Shown: positions 12,701-24,923 of the stretch, piece by piece | Layout of the letters: each line of letters starts with the position of its first letter | Numbering within the stretch: the stretch's first letter is position 1 | DNA from: Rusavskia elegans | Taxonomy: Eukaryota > Ascomycota > Lecanoromycetes > Teloschistales > Teloschistaceae | DNA length: 64,000 nucleotides | Assembly: GCA_011316305.1 (NCBI GenBank) | Contig: SAUG01000083.1 | Coordinates: forward strand, 1 to 64,000 | Direction of reading: 5' to 3' | The notes under the pieces: generated by a model | Databases searched by the model: none | What the model was told of the DNA's origin: nothing | What the model saw: only the letters and a program-made list of their open reading frames with translations | Translations under genes and position numbers: made by a program

Positions 12701-15700
12701 AGAAAGATAATAATATTATTTATATTGACTTTAGCGAAATCTTTAAACGGGCGGAATAGTTTATCGGTCTAGCGTTATATATATTGCGATAAGTCTTTAT
12801 ATTCTATAAACGCTACTAAAGGTTATTTCTATCTTCGATAAAAAACTATACTAAATTTATAATAATTACGATATTTAATTCTAAATTAATAAAATCATTA
12901 TATAGTATTTACGACCGAAATATAGAAATACTCTAATACTAAAACGAAAATATCTATTTATAATAGAAAGAGATAACTATCCGATTCTATAATAGTATTA
13001 AAGCTTCGAATATTAACTACTATTCGTCTCTTTTTTGTATTATCTAAAAAAGTCCTCTATATTATTAAAACAAGATATACGAAAGACGTAAGCTATTCGG
13101 AATATTCTAATTTACTTTATTTATAGAATTTATTAAATATTTTATTTAGTTTAATACGGTCTATATAGCTTAGATTATAAACTTTCGAAGATATAGATTT
13201 TATTCTTTCCTTTAAAAATATTAGTATCTATTCCTTTTTAGAAATATCTACTATAGCTTTCTAATCGGTAATTACGTTTTTATATTTTTCGGTAACGGCG
13301 GCTAGTTATTATACTACTAGTAATTTACCGTAAACCGTAAAACTATTAAATAGACGGTATTTTAATTTAGAGTCTATAAATATAGTAAAAAAAGCTAATT
13401 TAATAAACTCGATATTTTTAGCCGAATCTATATTAAATCTCGCTAAAATCTCGTTAAAATTTACTTTATTAGCCGAATAGAAAACGTTTTAATTCGCTAG
13501 AATATTTTATAAATTAATTATATTAAAATTATTTTAGATAATATATCGTTCTATTTTATATAACTGCGGCGGTAGTAAATATTATAGTAGTTCTAATAGC
13601 TGTTTTTTTTTACTAATTTCTTAACAGCGTATTTAATAGTATTTTATATTAATTTTACCGCGAGCGGAATTATATTAAAAATAGCGGTATAGTATTCTTT
13701 ATACCGATTTTTAATAATTTTTCTAAACCGAATTCGTTTAAATAAAACTACCGGCGAGTGGTTTACGCTATAGATATTTATAAAGCTAAACGAAGTATCG
13801 ACTATATAAATAAACGCGTTACCGTTAGAGCAATTTTTTATTTTAATCGTTAACTTTAATTTAGATTTAAAAAAGAAATTATAGTTTCCGGAAATATTAT
13901 TTAAATATTATATTAAGATTTATATAATTATATTAGATTTTAAAATAATATTCTTTTAGACTCTAATAGTATATTCAAAGCTAGACTTTTTACGCGTATA
14001 AAAGTTAAAGTTAACTTTAAAGTTTTCGTAGCTACCGATAATAATTTACTATTTTTAATAATCCAAAATTATTTCTTCCGGAATTAAAATATTTATATCT
14101 AGTAGTAAATTAGTTTATAGATTTTAATTAATATAGATTTCCTTTATAAATTCTATAATAGCTAAATCGCCTTTTAAATAGAAAGTAAATATAGCGAACT
14201 TATCCGTTCGATAAATATATTCGCCTACGCTATAAATAGAAATCTTTATAGATAATTTTTTAATTTTAATACTTTTTAAAATAAATTTACTATAGACTAT
14301 TAATATAGTATATTTTAAATCGATATATATATCTTTAGTATTAGATATATCCGAATAGAAAGCTAATAGAAAAATAGTATAATAGAAATATTTAAAGACT
14401 AAATCGGTTCCGATAATCTATTTACTATTTAGAGCGATTATATAAAATATAGAAGTATCTTTTTTACTAGAGTAATATTTATCGGCGATAAATATTTATA
14501 TTTCGGCTTTATTACCTTCCGTATTCTAGTAAACGATTTTAAAATATTTAAATAATTTATTATATAATTCGAACGAAATATTATACTTTTGATATAAATA
14601 TAAAACCTTCGACTTTATATTAATAAAATTTTATCTAACTTTTTCGTATTTTAATTCCTCGTAAGCTCTACTATAGTATTCGATATTACTATTATAAAAT
14701 TCGGCGGACCTATTACTATAATACCAGTAGATAAAACTCTATTCGGCGTATTAGATATAGACTTTCTCTATAATAGGATAATCTTCGCCGTATATATCTT
14801 TATAAACTTCTACCTAGTAGGCTCGTTAAAACGGAGCTAATAGAACTAAATATTAAAAGTTCGGGCCGAAATAAAATCTTTCCTAAAACTAATTATTATA
14901 AAATCTCTAAAGTCTTTTACTATAGATCAGCGCAGAATTTTACCGTATTAGAAAAAGATTCCTTTATAGATTTTCTAATCTACTAGTAAATATAGAACGA
15001 AGGAAATTTATCCCGTTTTAAATAAAAGGCGTTTCTAGCAAATCCTTTTTAATAAAAGGAGGTTAATATTTCTAGAAAGATTAAGGAATCTACTAAACTA
15101 TAGAATACTAATATTTATATTCGGAAAGACCGGAACTAAATATTAATTAGTATACTATATTTTCTAGTATCTATTAGAATCGGAATAGAAATAAATTCTC
15201 TATTTATTAACGGCTAGAATTATTAAAAGACGTTTTTCGGAATTATTAAAAATAGTCTTTTTCTATAGTCCAGGTTTCGAGTTTATAATTATTTATTAAA
15301 CGAAAGAATATATTAATAGTAATCTTTTCTATTAATTTAGAAATAAATATAGTACGGAAAGGAGTAGCGAAGCCTATCTAAATCTATATATTAATTTATC
15401 GAGTATTAGTTATCTCGGCGATCTTTATAACTCGAAACCTAGCCTAATTATACTCGCGAGGCTCGCGATAACGGCTTATATCCTCGATAGTATACTTTTT
15501 TTAATTTAAAATACGTATTCTTTCTTCTATTAATAGTTTAAAGCGAACAATTAAGACGTTAATTTATATATCGAAGTTCTTTATTAGATATTCTTTTTCT
15601 ATATCTAAAAGTTTATTAGAATACTATTATAGAGTTTTACTACGTAGATATATCTTTAGGTTTTTTTTAATTTTACTATTTAATTTAATAATATATTTAA

Positions 15701-16616
15701 CTCGTTTAGTAAAGATATAGATAACGCGGAAGTAGATATTTTTATCTATATCTTCGATATAAAGCTCGATTTCGGCAGATTTATTATTATAGAAAGGGTA
15801 AAAGTAGCTAATATCGCCTATTATAAACTTTTTATAATTATCGGTTCTAGCGAGAAACGTCGGAAATTTAGATAATAGCGAAAACGTTTTTTTTCTCTAT
15901 TAGCTCTATTAGCGAAGTTCTATAAGCTCTACCTAGATTACGATATTCTATATTTCTAACTTTTCTAAAAATCGTATTACTATAGAATCGGAACTATAGC
16001 TTTACGTTATATTTGGTTTTCGGACTATATCCGATTTAGATAAGATAAAAAAGTCCGCTAGAACTTTATTAACTATTTCTTCCTTTTCTTTACTTTTAAT
16101 AGAAGTTTATTTACTTACGATAGCTTGTATATATATAGAATTATTCCGGAATTACGCTATATACTTTCTAAAACGTTTAATAGTAGCTCGCGTAGTATAT
16201 CTATTATCTAACTATTTATCGAGCTATCTAGGCGATTAGAATACCCGAGAAAATAATTTTATTTTAATATCTATTACGTTATTTGCTTCGGTTTTAAAAG
16301 ATTTAAGGTCGCTATAGTTATAGTATACGAAGTTTAATTAATCTAGTATATTTTAATACTAATTAGTAGTATATCCAAGACCGGTTTTATCTATAAAATT
16401 AACGAACTAATATCCGAAAAGGATAGTAGCTTCGTCGAGAAATAGAAATGGCTCGTCTATCGCTATTTTAACTAATTAGAATCTAATTAATAAACCGTTT
16501 TATTTTTATCGTACCTAAATATATAAGATATAATTAGTAGAAAACGATAGTAAATTAGTAAATACTATTAATAAAATATATTTAATTAAAATAATTAGTA
16601 TTTCCGAAAAGGGGGA

Positions 16617-16979
16617 TAATATTACTAGTATTATTAGTATTTATAAATAGAAATAAGTTTTTATAAAAAGAAATTAATATTTATAAACGTTATATATATA
16701 TTATATAATATATATAAATAAATCTTTTATTACTACTAATTATTATAGATCGATTAAATATAATAATAATAGTTTGATATTTCTATATAGATAGAAAATT
16801 CCTCTATAAATAAGCGAATAAAGCTGAACGCTAGGTCTAATCGGATAACGAATCCCGTAGAACTAATAAATCGCGGTTAACGGGATATAGTTATCGTATT
16901 AGTCAGCCGGAACCATCGGCCAGTACTTCTATATCTATTGAATTCTATAAATTGCAAGTAATTTAAATAGTTTATAACA
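16617..16979 (-). repeat. G1 LTR, right (5') copy, about 363 bp
   Basis: On the minus strand it begins TGTTATAAAC and ends AATATTA, followed by TCCCCCTTTTCGG of the internal region. Related LTRs or fragments: 451-600, 9,486-9,728, 17,400-17,500, 30,880-31,223, 32,952-33,148 and 41,395-41,548. Confidence 0.8.
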
Positions 16980-17164
16980 ATTGACTTTAAAATATATTAT
17001 CGCTTTCGATTACTCTAGCGCTAGTTTAAAATTGATCTATTTAAAGTATTTTACCACGGCTTTAACTACTATAAATACTATACGTCGATATTAATATAGT
17101 CGTAGTATATATAATATTTATCGAGTTAAAAACGTTTAAATTAATAAATTAAAACTTTTAGAAC

Positions 17165-17500
17165 GGTAGTATATTTTAAATAGCATATAACTATAGATTA
17201 GATAAAAGATTTACGATAGAACTAATTTATATTCTAGAAAAACTAGAATATAATCTAGTAATAAAAGAAGGAAAAAAGTAAAAAAAGATCGAAATCCGAT
17301 ATACTAGCGACGCTCTAGCGACTAGACGGCGAGTCTCGTCTCCAAACGTCCTAATTATATCTCTAAAGTCTATATAACGCGTTTGACGTTCACAGCCTAA
17401 CGTTTAGCTTTATTCGTTTATTTATAGAAGAACATTCTATCTATATAGAAATATCAAGCTATTATTATTATATCAAATCGATCTATAATACGTATCGCCG
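17165..17500. repeat. Repeat D copy 2 followed by a G1 LTR fragment
   Basis: 17,165-17,395 matches 606-840 (gaaatccgatatactagcgacg..., ctagcgactagacgg). From about 17,400 to 17,500 it runs into the middle of a G1 LTR in + orientation (agctttattcgtttatttatag, then aaatcgatctataat). Confidence 0.55.
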
Positions 17501-18460
17501 GAAGTAATTTTAAATCTATAAAATTTTTTATTAATATACGTCTAATCGATATTTAACTAAATACTTTAATATATTATATTTAATATCCTGTTAATATTAA
17601 TTAATCATCGAATTTTCGGTTCGTTAAAAACGCCGCTAATTATATTCTATATCGCGACGACTAGCTAGCTTTTTCTATCGATAAATACTAGTTTATACGA
17701 TTTATAAAATATTATCTAAAATATTATATAACTATCTAATGTTTTTTTAATATTAATAGAGAAAATATTAATTATATTGAAATATTAGAAAAATATTTCG
17801 GTAAATTCTAGATAAAAATTTAATAATACGACGTCGTACTCAATAAAATACAGAATATAAATAAAACTAACTTTTAAATTAACTATATATATTTCTTTAT
17901 AGTTTTTATATTTAATAGAAATAGAAAAAAAAATATCGTCGATTTATATAATCGTAACTATTATATTTCGATAGAAATAATGATATTAGTAATTTTTCTA
18001 TAATTTAAACTTTATTTTAGTTTCTTTTTCTAATAATACTGGCGAGACTATTTCTTTTCTATTGATTTTAAAAATCTAGTATATTATATAAAGATAAAAT
18101 ATAAAAATCGATTTTAATAATAGTATATTTTTTAGATATTCGATTATAAAATAAGTCCGTCTAGCTTCCGAACTCGTTTTAAAATCCGATTTTCGAAGCT
18201 ATATTTATAATTAAAGTAAAAATTTCTATTAATAATAAAAGATTTTTAGAATTAAAATTTATATATTAATTAGATCGAATATATTCTATTAATAGAAAAA
18301 AATAATTTAATTATTAAATAAATTTTATTTATAAATATCGAATTTTTAATAGCTGTTAAATAAAAGTTAATTAATTATTATAATATTTTAAAATTCTAGT
18401 TTAATTTTTTAATTAGTTCGAATTTCAGTCTATAACGTCAGATATATATTACGTATATAT
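17501..18460. other. AT-rich RIP-mutated DNA, nothing recognised
   Basis: No frame of useful length, terminal repeat or known motif seen. Confidence 0.5.
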
Positions 18461-19040
18461 AGTAGAAAGTTGGAGGTATTAAATTTAAATAAATCTTGGC
18501 GCCGGTCCAGTAGAGCTGTTAGGGCTGTCAGAAATATCACCAATAATTCCATTTTAAATATCTAATTATTTAACGTCTATTGGTTAGAATTTGATTATTT
18601 TTATATCGTTCGAATACTCTGAATAAGTTTTTTTAAATATATAAATTTTGGCCTATAACGTCAAATACGTATTGAATATATACAGTAGGAAGTTAGAAGT
18701 ACTAGATTTAGATAAAGCTTGGTATTCTTGGTAGGGCTGTCAGGAATATTACCAGCAACCCCTTTTTGCACATGTAATTTCTTAACGTCTATTGATCAGA
18801 ATTTGATCATTTTTGTATCGTTTAAAAGCCCTCAATAAGCTCTTTTAAATGCATGAATTTTGGCCTATAATATCAGATACGCATTGAATATATACAGTAG
18901 AAAGTTGAAGGTACTGGATTTAGGTAAAGCTTGGCGCCGGCCCGGTAGGGCTGGTAGGACTGTCAATGTCCATACGGTCGCAATAGGTAAAAGTATTTTA
19001 CACGTTTGATTCATCAACGTCTATTAGTCAGATAAATATA
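18461..19040. repeat. Tandem repeat, about 212-223 bp unit, nearly three copies
   Basis: The word agtagRaagttRgag recurs at 18,461, 18,684 and 18,896. Each unit carries taaagcttggcgccggcccggtagggctg-like sequence, then a ttaacgtctattgRtcagaatttgat block and gaattttggcctataaYRtcaRatacg. The array has more CA/TG than its surroundings, so it is younger or less RIP-affected. A heavily RIP-mutated relative lies at about 28,880-29,400. Confidence 0.75.
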
Positions 19041-19248
19041 CAAACTGGATATATTTATAGAATTTATTAAATTTTTTAAATAGAATCAATTTATAGCTAA
19101 TTATATTCGTTAGCGTAAAAGTTATTCTATATAGAAATTTTAATCGAATTTTAATATTCGGTTACGTTATTGCAGTTTTGATAAAGCGGATAGTTATCAG
19201 TTATTCGAATTCCAATATTAAATTTAATAGTAACGATAGTTTCGTACT

Positions 19249-19408
19249 TAAACTGGCCGTTTTGTCGGGTTTCGAACCCAAGATCGTGTCCCGGGTTCGA
19301 GTATCTAACCGTATTAGGAAGGAGACTAACTTTAACTAGTAATTTAGCCGCGTTAGCCACGTTTATCGCGAAGTCGGGTCGCCACTTTGGTTCGAAGTGG
19401 CCAGTCTA
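19249..19408 (-). mobile_element. 160-bp hAT-type MITE (family S), copy 2, reversed
   Basis: Ends TAAACTGGCC and GGCCAGTCTA; perfect 8-bp target duplication TTCGTACT at 19,241-19,248 and 19,409-19,416. Same 160 bp length and internal layout as copy 1, in the opposite orientation. Confidence 0.9.
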
Positions 19409-19886
19409 TTCGTACTAAATTAACTATACTATTTTATTAAAAATATAAAGAAAAAAAAAGTCAATAAATATTAACTATTTATTATCGATAGCTTTAGTTT
19501 TTATATTATCTTAGAACTTTTTAATTTAATCGACGATTATAATATGAAATTATTTAAATTATCTTATCAATATAAATATTTTATATAATCATTAGATATA
19601 GAAATTTCAAAATTATATAAAATAAATTATAGTTTCGCCGTTATAAAGATAATTTATAACGGCGACGGTAAATTTAAACGTCTAGAATTTTTTATAGTTC
19701 TATATAATTTTTAGAATAAAATATTAATTAAAGATATATTTAAAAATTTTTATCGCTATATTAAAATCTATTTTTTTCATTCTAAAATTATATTAGCGTC
19801 TCTACGAACTATATAAACTAAAGATCTTTTTATTAAAATAATTATAATAATTCGGTTTCTCTTGTAGGGCCCCTGTCCGGGGTTAT
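19409..19886. other. AT-rich RIP-mutated DNA, nothing recognised
   Basis: No open frame or known domain. It contains a self-complementary stretch around 19,632-19,672 (cgccgttataaag...ataacggcg) and, just before family B, a GC-rich patch (gggcccctgtccgggg) at about 19,867. Confidence 0.45.
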
Positions 19887-20860
19887 AATTGAGTTATTAT
19901 ATATATGCGTTTCATCACCGTAGTTTTTATACGGTAACCACAATTGTTACTTGTGCAGCAAAGAATTTTCGCAGTTAAAAGAAGCAGTCAAGCAAGGTTT
20001 ACAGCGCAGTTAATCGTTTTTATTCTATTATATCCTCTATTTAATTACTATTTCTCCCCTATAATTCCTTTATATTACTTCGAAATACGTACGATTATAA
20101 ACTACTAATATAGCTTCCAGGACTATCTACCAGGCGGTAATACTATCTTTTACTCTCGTTACTTCGTCTTCGTCTATAGTCGTACCCGAATCTAGATAGT
20201 CTACTAACCTATCTAGATACCCGATAACTACTAGTTTAATTTCTAGCTCGACTGCTAGCTCGGATTCTAGTAGGATAAAGATCCCTACTAGAAATTTAAT
20301 ACGGTTGCTAAAACTATACGGCTCCGGCAGATTCGGAATATAAGACTTTAACGTCGTAGTTAGGACCGACGGATTTCGGGATTTAAAGTCTATTATAGGC
20401 GGACTAGCGAGGACTCGGTCGATATTATTAAATAGCTTAAATTTAGTAATTTTAAGCTCTATTTCTTTTAATTAAAAAAGTATAATCGTGATTTATTATT
20501 AGTAGAGGTTCTATATATATCAGCCTGTAGCCTGGGCTATTACGGAAGATACGTACGTCAGATACGATAGTATAAGTTAAGTCAGTCCGTAGTAGTTGCA
20601 GGTGCTGGTAAAAGAAGAAAAAGAAAAAGCGTCTGTAAGATATATATATTACGAAAATTCTACTACGTTATATTTTAAGTAAACTATAGGAGTTTATACT
20701 ACAAGCGTATTATAGAATAGATTCGAGTTAATTTTATATAGTTCCTTGGTTTAAATTAATTAGATTAGGGTACTAGTTCTTATACCGTATATTTAACGCT
20801 AACGTACTAATACTAAGGTAAATTACTTACGGAACCGACGGTTAACCGGGTACCAAAAAA
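19887..20860 (-). repeat. Family B repeat, copy 1, with an open minus-strand frame
   Basis: A roughly 975-bp repeat of unknown class; other copies lie at 42,655-43,645, 44,528-46,418 (interrupted) and 60,985-63,115 (interrupted, opposite orientation). This copy keeps CA/TG and is the least mutated. On the minus strand about 20,460-20,115 stays open for some 115 codons. Visible pieces are DFKSRNPSVLTTTL, then FSNRIKFLVGIFILLESE, then LVVIGYLDRLVDYLDSGTT, ending DSITAW before TAG. The same frame is recognisable in copy 4 and a related one in copies 2 and 3. An upstream GTACGT could be an intron donor. I do not recognise the protein. Ends are TA-rich, with no clear inverted repeats. Confidence 0.6.
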
Positions 20861-21631
20861 ACAAACAAAACAATAAATAATTCGGTTAATTATATTTTCT
20901 TCTATCGATTTTAGAAGTTTTAATTATATTCCGCGAGAATTTAATACGATAAAAAAGATTTTTGAAGTTTTTAATTAAATTTAGAAAAAAAATAACAGTT
21001 TCTTTATTATTAATTCTATTTATATATTTTAATAATTTAAAATTATTAAATAGAATTATTTTATATTAGAATTACGTATTCGCGATTTTAATTAGATATT
21101 AGATGAAATAGCTAAACGAAAGAAACGAAATAATTTTAAAGATTTTAGAATATCTATATATAGAGTTATCGAATAGAAAAAATATAGAAAAATATATTCG
21201 GAACGTATAAAAATACGGAAATAGTAAATAAAAAAAAGCTATTAGATTTATTTTAAAGAAAAAAAATAAACGTAAATTTATAGAATAGATTTTTAAACGA
21301 ATAATAGATTATAACGTTAAAGTAAAACGATTAGTAAACTAAAAAGAAAAAAAAAGACAATAGAAAAGGTTTTAGAAAAAGAAAATAATATTAAAGTTTT
21401 AAAGTATCGCTATTTATTCGAATTTTTCTGAAAAATATAGAACTTTAATATTCTAATTTTATTATACGCTAAAAAGGCTAAAATATAAACTATTTTCTAG
21501 ATTTTAAAATCTATAATTTTAAATATTTATTCAATATAATTAATATTTTAAATTATTTAGAAAATATTTATATTATAAATATATCCGAAATTCGATAATT
21601 TTATCTACAAATAATACGGCCAATTTTAATT
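20861..21631. other. A-rich RIP-mutated DNA, lysine-rich coding relic possible
   Basis: No intact frame. On the plus strand about 21,090-21,460 the sequence is strongly purine-rich and reads as Lys/Arg/Glu-rich fragments broken by TAA/TAG, so it may be a decayed basic protein domain. Family unknown. Confidence 0.3.
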
Positions 21632-21995
21632 TAAATTGGCCGTCGCGTCGGATTTCGAATCCGGATTAGCTAATTCGATCCGATTCGGCCGGATTTTAAA
21701 TCCGAGTTAACTAATCCGATCCGACCCGAAAAAATACTAAATACTAATATAAAAGTATAAAGATAGTATAACTTTTATACGGATTTACTAAAAAACTTTT
21801 AATTAAATAACTATACTAGCTAGAAAGTCCGTAGTAAAACTAAATATATTATCTAGATATATTATCTTTTTTAGAATATTATAATAATATTATATTAAAT
21901 ATATAATCTAATCGGATCGGATCCGGATCGGATTACTAAAATCGGATCGGATATTCGACAATTCGATGAAAATCCGATCCGAACCGGCCAGTCTA
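21632..21995. mobile_element. hAT-type non-autonomous element (family L), 364 bp
   Basis: Ends TAAATTGGCC and GGCCAGTCTA. Flanks TTTTAATT (21,624-21,631) and CTTTAATC (21,996-22,003) match at six of eight positions, both differences being C/T as RIP predicts. Strong family L subterminal similarity to 7,326-7,674. Confidence 0.8.
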
Positions 21996-22003
21996 CTTTA
22001 ATC

Positions 22004-23090
22004 TAATCGTTTAATATTATATTAATTATATAAAACGTTAAACGAAAATTTTAATCTAATCTAAAAATATTTAGAATCGAAATAGTTTTAACTAATTTAT
22101 AATAATACGCGTAATAATATCTCTTTTTAAAATCTTTAAAATAATTAGTCCGTTAAATCGAAGTCTTTTAAACGAGCCCAGCGAGTTTAAAGATTTTAAC
22201 CGTCGGCTATTTTATATCTAAAAAGCTGGTTTACGCCAAGTATCAACTTCTACTATTTACTTTCTATTTGATCTGATAGTGGAAACTCCTCAATATATGA
22301 TCGCAACTCTAGGCTTGATAGCGTAATTTGCATGTAGAAAGACTTTGCGATAATGTATTCAAATGATTTATACTATAGTTGTAAGAATTAAATTCTCTAG
22401 TAGAAAATCAAAACAACGATTCAATGCCATTATAAAATTATAGTAAAACTATTTTCAATATAGGAACTTGTTTTATTTTAAAACTATACCGGAAGGTTTT
22501 GATAACCGTATTTCCCTGTCAGGCTGCGCGTGTCTTTCTATATAGACGAAGTTTTAGAAGGAATTTTAATTTCTTTCCAGTCGCTTTTAGTATTTAAAAT
22601 TATATAGAAATTAGATTCGAAGATAAATAGCTCGATACTTTTTTCTAACTGCGATTAAATATAGGTTTAGTATATAGTAAGCTGGTTAATCAGACGTTTT
22701 AAAAAATTCCGAGACCGTAATTAAGCTTTACCCCGCGTTTAGACCCGGAACTTCGAAGTCCGACGCTGTATACCGTTTAATTGGCCGATTAGGCGCAAAG
22801 GGGGCACGCGCAGCCTGGCAGGGGGGCACGGTTATCAAGACCCATACCGGATAGCCGCAAAAGCCTCTAATGTCGGGCGCTTATTGTCGCAGGGGTAGAT
22901 CTGCCAAGTGACATCATGTGAATCGTAGATTGCTTGCTTTCCAAGGCATGTGCTTCACTTAATGACAATCAGTAAGTGAAGGCTACCTTCAATAGCCAGA
23001 TTGCATAAATTAGACCTTATTGTATCGGCAGAGTCAGAGAGCAGCAGAAGCAGTAGAAACGAGGAGGATACAAACGAGGTTGAAGGGGCA
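22004..23090. other. Transition into the gene island and 5' flank of the amine oxidase gene
   Basis: RIP-mutated sequence stops near 22,220. From there CA and TG appear normally, with a second AT-rich patch at about 22,540-22,700. No gene seen. The last 350 bases (GC-richer, with gggg tracts near 22,800-22,830) are the probable promoter of the amine oxidase gene. Confidence 0.5.
22780..22784 (-). promoter_or_regulatory. Inverted CCAAT box upstream of the amine oxidase gene
   Basis: ATTGG on the plus strand, about 310 bp before the chosen ATG. CCAAT is bound by the HAP/CBC complex in fungi. A five-base match alone is weak evidence. Confidence 0.25.
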
Positions 23091-24893
23091 ATGGAGGCGA
23101 GGATTCTTTCGGGGGGGTCCTTCTCTCAGCCTGGTCAAGCAAGTCGAATGGTGAAAGATCTTTCTATCTGCTCCCAGAACTTCATCTGCAACTGGAAGGA
23201 ACGACTAGCAGCAAAAGCTACGCAGCATCAGACTGCTACAGCCCGAGGACATCAGCAGCTTCATGTAGGGGTTGTTGGGGCTGGACTAGCAGGGTTAAGA
23301 TGTGCAGAAGTTCTCACCGAGGCAGACATCCATGTCACCCTGATAGAGGCACGGGATAGAGTAGGTGGGCGGGTAAGTTCGGCTCAGCTCACAGAGACAT
23401 GACCCCGGCGCTCAAGGTCTCTCTAGGTCTGCCAATGCAATCTTCAAGATCGACTTGTAGACATGTTAGGGAATTAACGGTTCGCAAATAATCTTGAGTT
23501 GAAGCTGACGACGCATAGGGGGCCCAATTGGATTTATGGCACTCTTGAAAACCCTATGATTCAACTTGCGCAAGATACCGACAGCAAGCTTTGTTCCCCT
23601 GGAGAGAAGACCTGTGTATATGATTCTAATGGCATGCCTATGACTGACCAAAGGGCTCTGGACGGCTCCACGACTTTATGGAGGATTTTCGGTGATGCCT
23701 TCAAAAAAAGCAATGAGAAATGCAGCGATATAGAACCAAACGTAACACTAAAAGACTATGTGAAGGAGACATTATTGACGAGCACTCTCGACGAAGGACT
23801 CCAACACGATATCCTTGAGCTCGCAGAAACGTGGGGCGCCTACAACGGCGATCCATTCGAAAAGCAAAGTCTTAAGTGGGTTTGGCTTGAGGAGTGCCTT
23901 GACGGAGGTAAGTAAAGCCTGTAACATGCCCAAACCTGTGCAGACAGATCACTAGAGAACCGTTTCGTATCGAGTACACACCAACAAATCATCAAGCGTA
24001 TATCCGAGGCCGTAGTAAGCCACGCCAACATACACCTCTCAACAAGTGTCGAGGCCATAGTCAGTCAAGAGATGGAAAAGGGAGATAAAAAGTTGATCGT
24101 CAAGACAACGAACGGTAACTTTGGATTCGACGAGGTGGTCGTCACAGTTCCCCTTGGATGTCTGAAATTGGATACACTTCAATTCCATCCCAAACTTCCT
24201 CAGAACATCAGCCAGGCTATCACCGATGCTTCTTATGGCCGCTTGGAGAAGGTTTTTGTTGCTTTCGCTGCACCTTTTTGGGAGAGATCAGAAACAGATG
24301 CATCTCAACGAGGGGACACATATCCAATGTTCACACATTTCCTTCGTCCTACTTACGCCCTTGAAGAGCAGAGATCATGGACCTTGGAGATGCTAGCACT
24401 GTCGTCAACGGCTCTTTTTGGCGCTCACGCACAACCCCTGCTCGTCTTTCATCTATGGGGAGCAGCTGCAGCCCATGTAACTTCAGCCATCGCAAGCTTA
24501 ACCCCTTCTAGTGATGAGTATTACATTGTCATCGACACGTTGTTTCGGCCTTTCTATAGTCGGCTTCCAAATTATAAAGAAGACTGCCCTGACTGTGCGC
24601 CCACTGCGGTACTCGCAACAAATTGGCAAAACGATGAATTAGCCGGCAATGGTTCGTATACCAATTTCACGACTCATTATCGTGGAGGGCCTCTAAAAGG
24701 TGACCCCGCAATTGATGACGGTGTCAGAGCCATGAGGCACGGATTGCCAGAAAGGGGTCTCTGGTTCGCAGGGGAACACACAGCCCCTTTCGTGGCATTA
24801 GGCACGTCGACCGGTGCGTATTGGAGTGGAGAGGCAGTTGCAACAAGGATCATGGAAAGATATACGCTGCCAAGCCAGCTTCAGTCCGACTGA
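23091..24893 (+). CDS. Flavin-containing amine oxidase, polyamine oxidase type
   Basis: Proposed exons 23,091-23,372, 23,427-23,464, 23,519-23,907 and 23,956-24,893 give 548 aa; introns of 54, 54 and 48 bp start GTAAGT, GTTAGG and GTAAGT and end AG. The protein should use FAD and O2 to oxidise a polyamine or related amine, releasing H2O2. Seen: the dinucleotide-binding GAGLAG (residues 63-68), IEARDRVGGR (85-94), GPNWIYG (107-113, created by joining exons 2 and 3), EECLDGEN, PLGCLK, GRLEKVFVAF with Lys335 at the place of the flavin-interacting Lys of LSD1/PAO proteins, and the C-terminal FAD motif ERGLWFAGEH...GTSTGAYWSG (502-528). Start: first in-frame ATG; one at codon 20 is possible. Related fungal proteins usually have His where WIYG has Tyr. 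No peroxisomal SKL end. It ends 30 bp from the convergent neighbour. Substrate cannot be told from sequence. Confidence 0.88.
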
Positions 24894-24923
24894 TTAGAGG
24901 AGTGTGTAAACTGGTGATCTCCA

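Larger units (their letters stand above)
9486..16979 (-). mobile_element. G1 Ty3/gypsy LTR retrotransposon, RIP-inactivated
   Basis: Two matching LTRs (9,486-9,728 and 16,617-16,979) flank about 6.9 kb. Coding direction is minus: on that strand 12,730-12,695 reads VNINNIIIF, the reverse-transcriptase YxDD box with both Asp changed to Asn. About 200 bp downstream comes a stretch equivalent to the conserved ...FPKTLRDLETYLGLTGW... of fungal gypsy RNase H connectors. The interior aligns, reversed, with 41.5-49.0 kb. Frames are full of RIP stops. Nearly the whole interior is RIP DNA, with no other gene seen in it. Confidence 0.8.

Noticed and set aside
18461..19040. CRISPR-like array
   Set aside because: Units are about 215 bp, similar along their whole length and in a fungal context; no spacer-repeat structure.
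23908..23943. A 36-bp version of amine oxidase intron 3 (acceptor at 23,943)
   Set aside because: It keeps the frame but is very short and gives DGDRSLENRF; the acceptor at 23,955 gives a 48-bp intron and DGENRF, which fits the family better.
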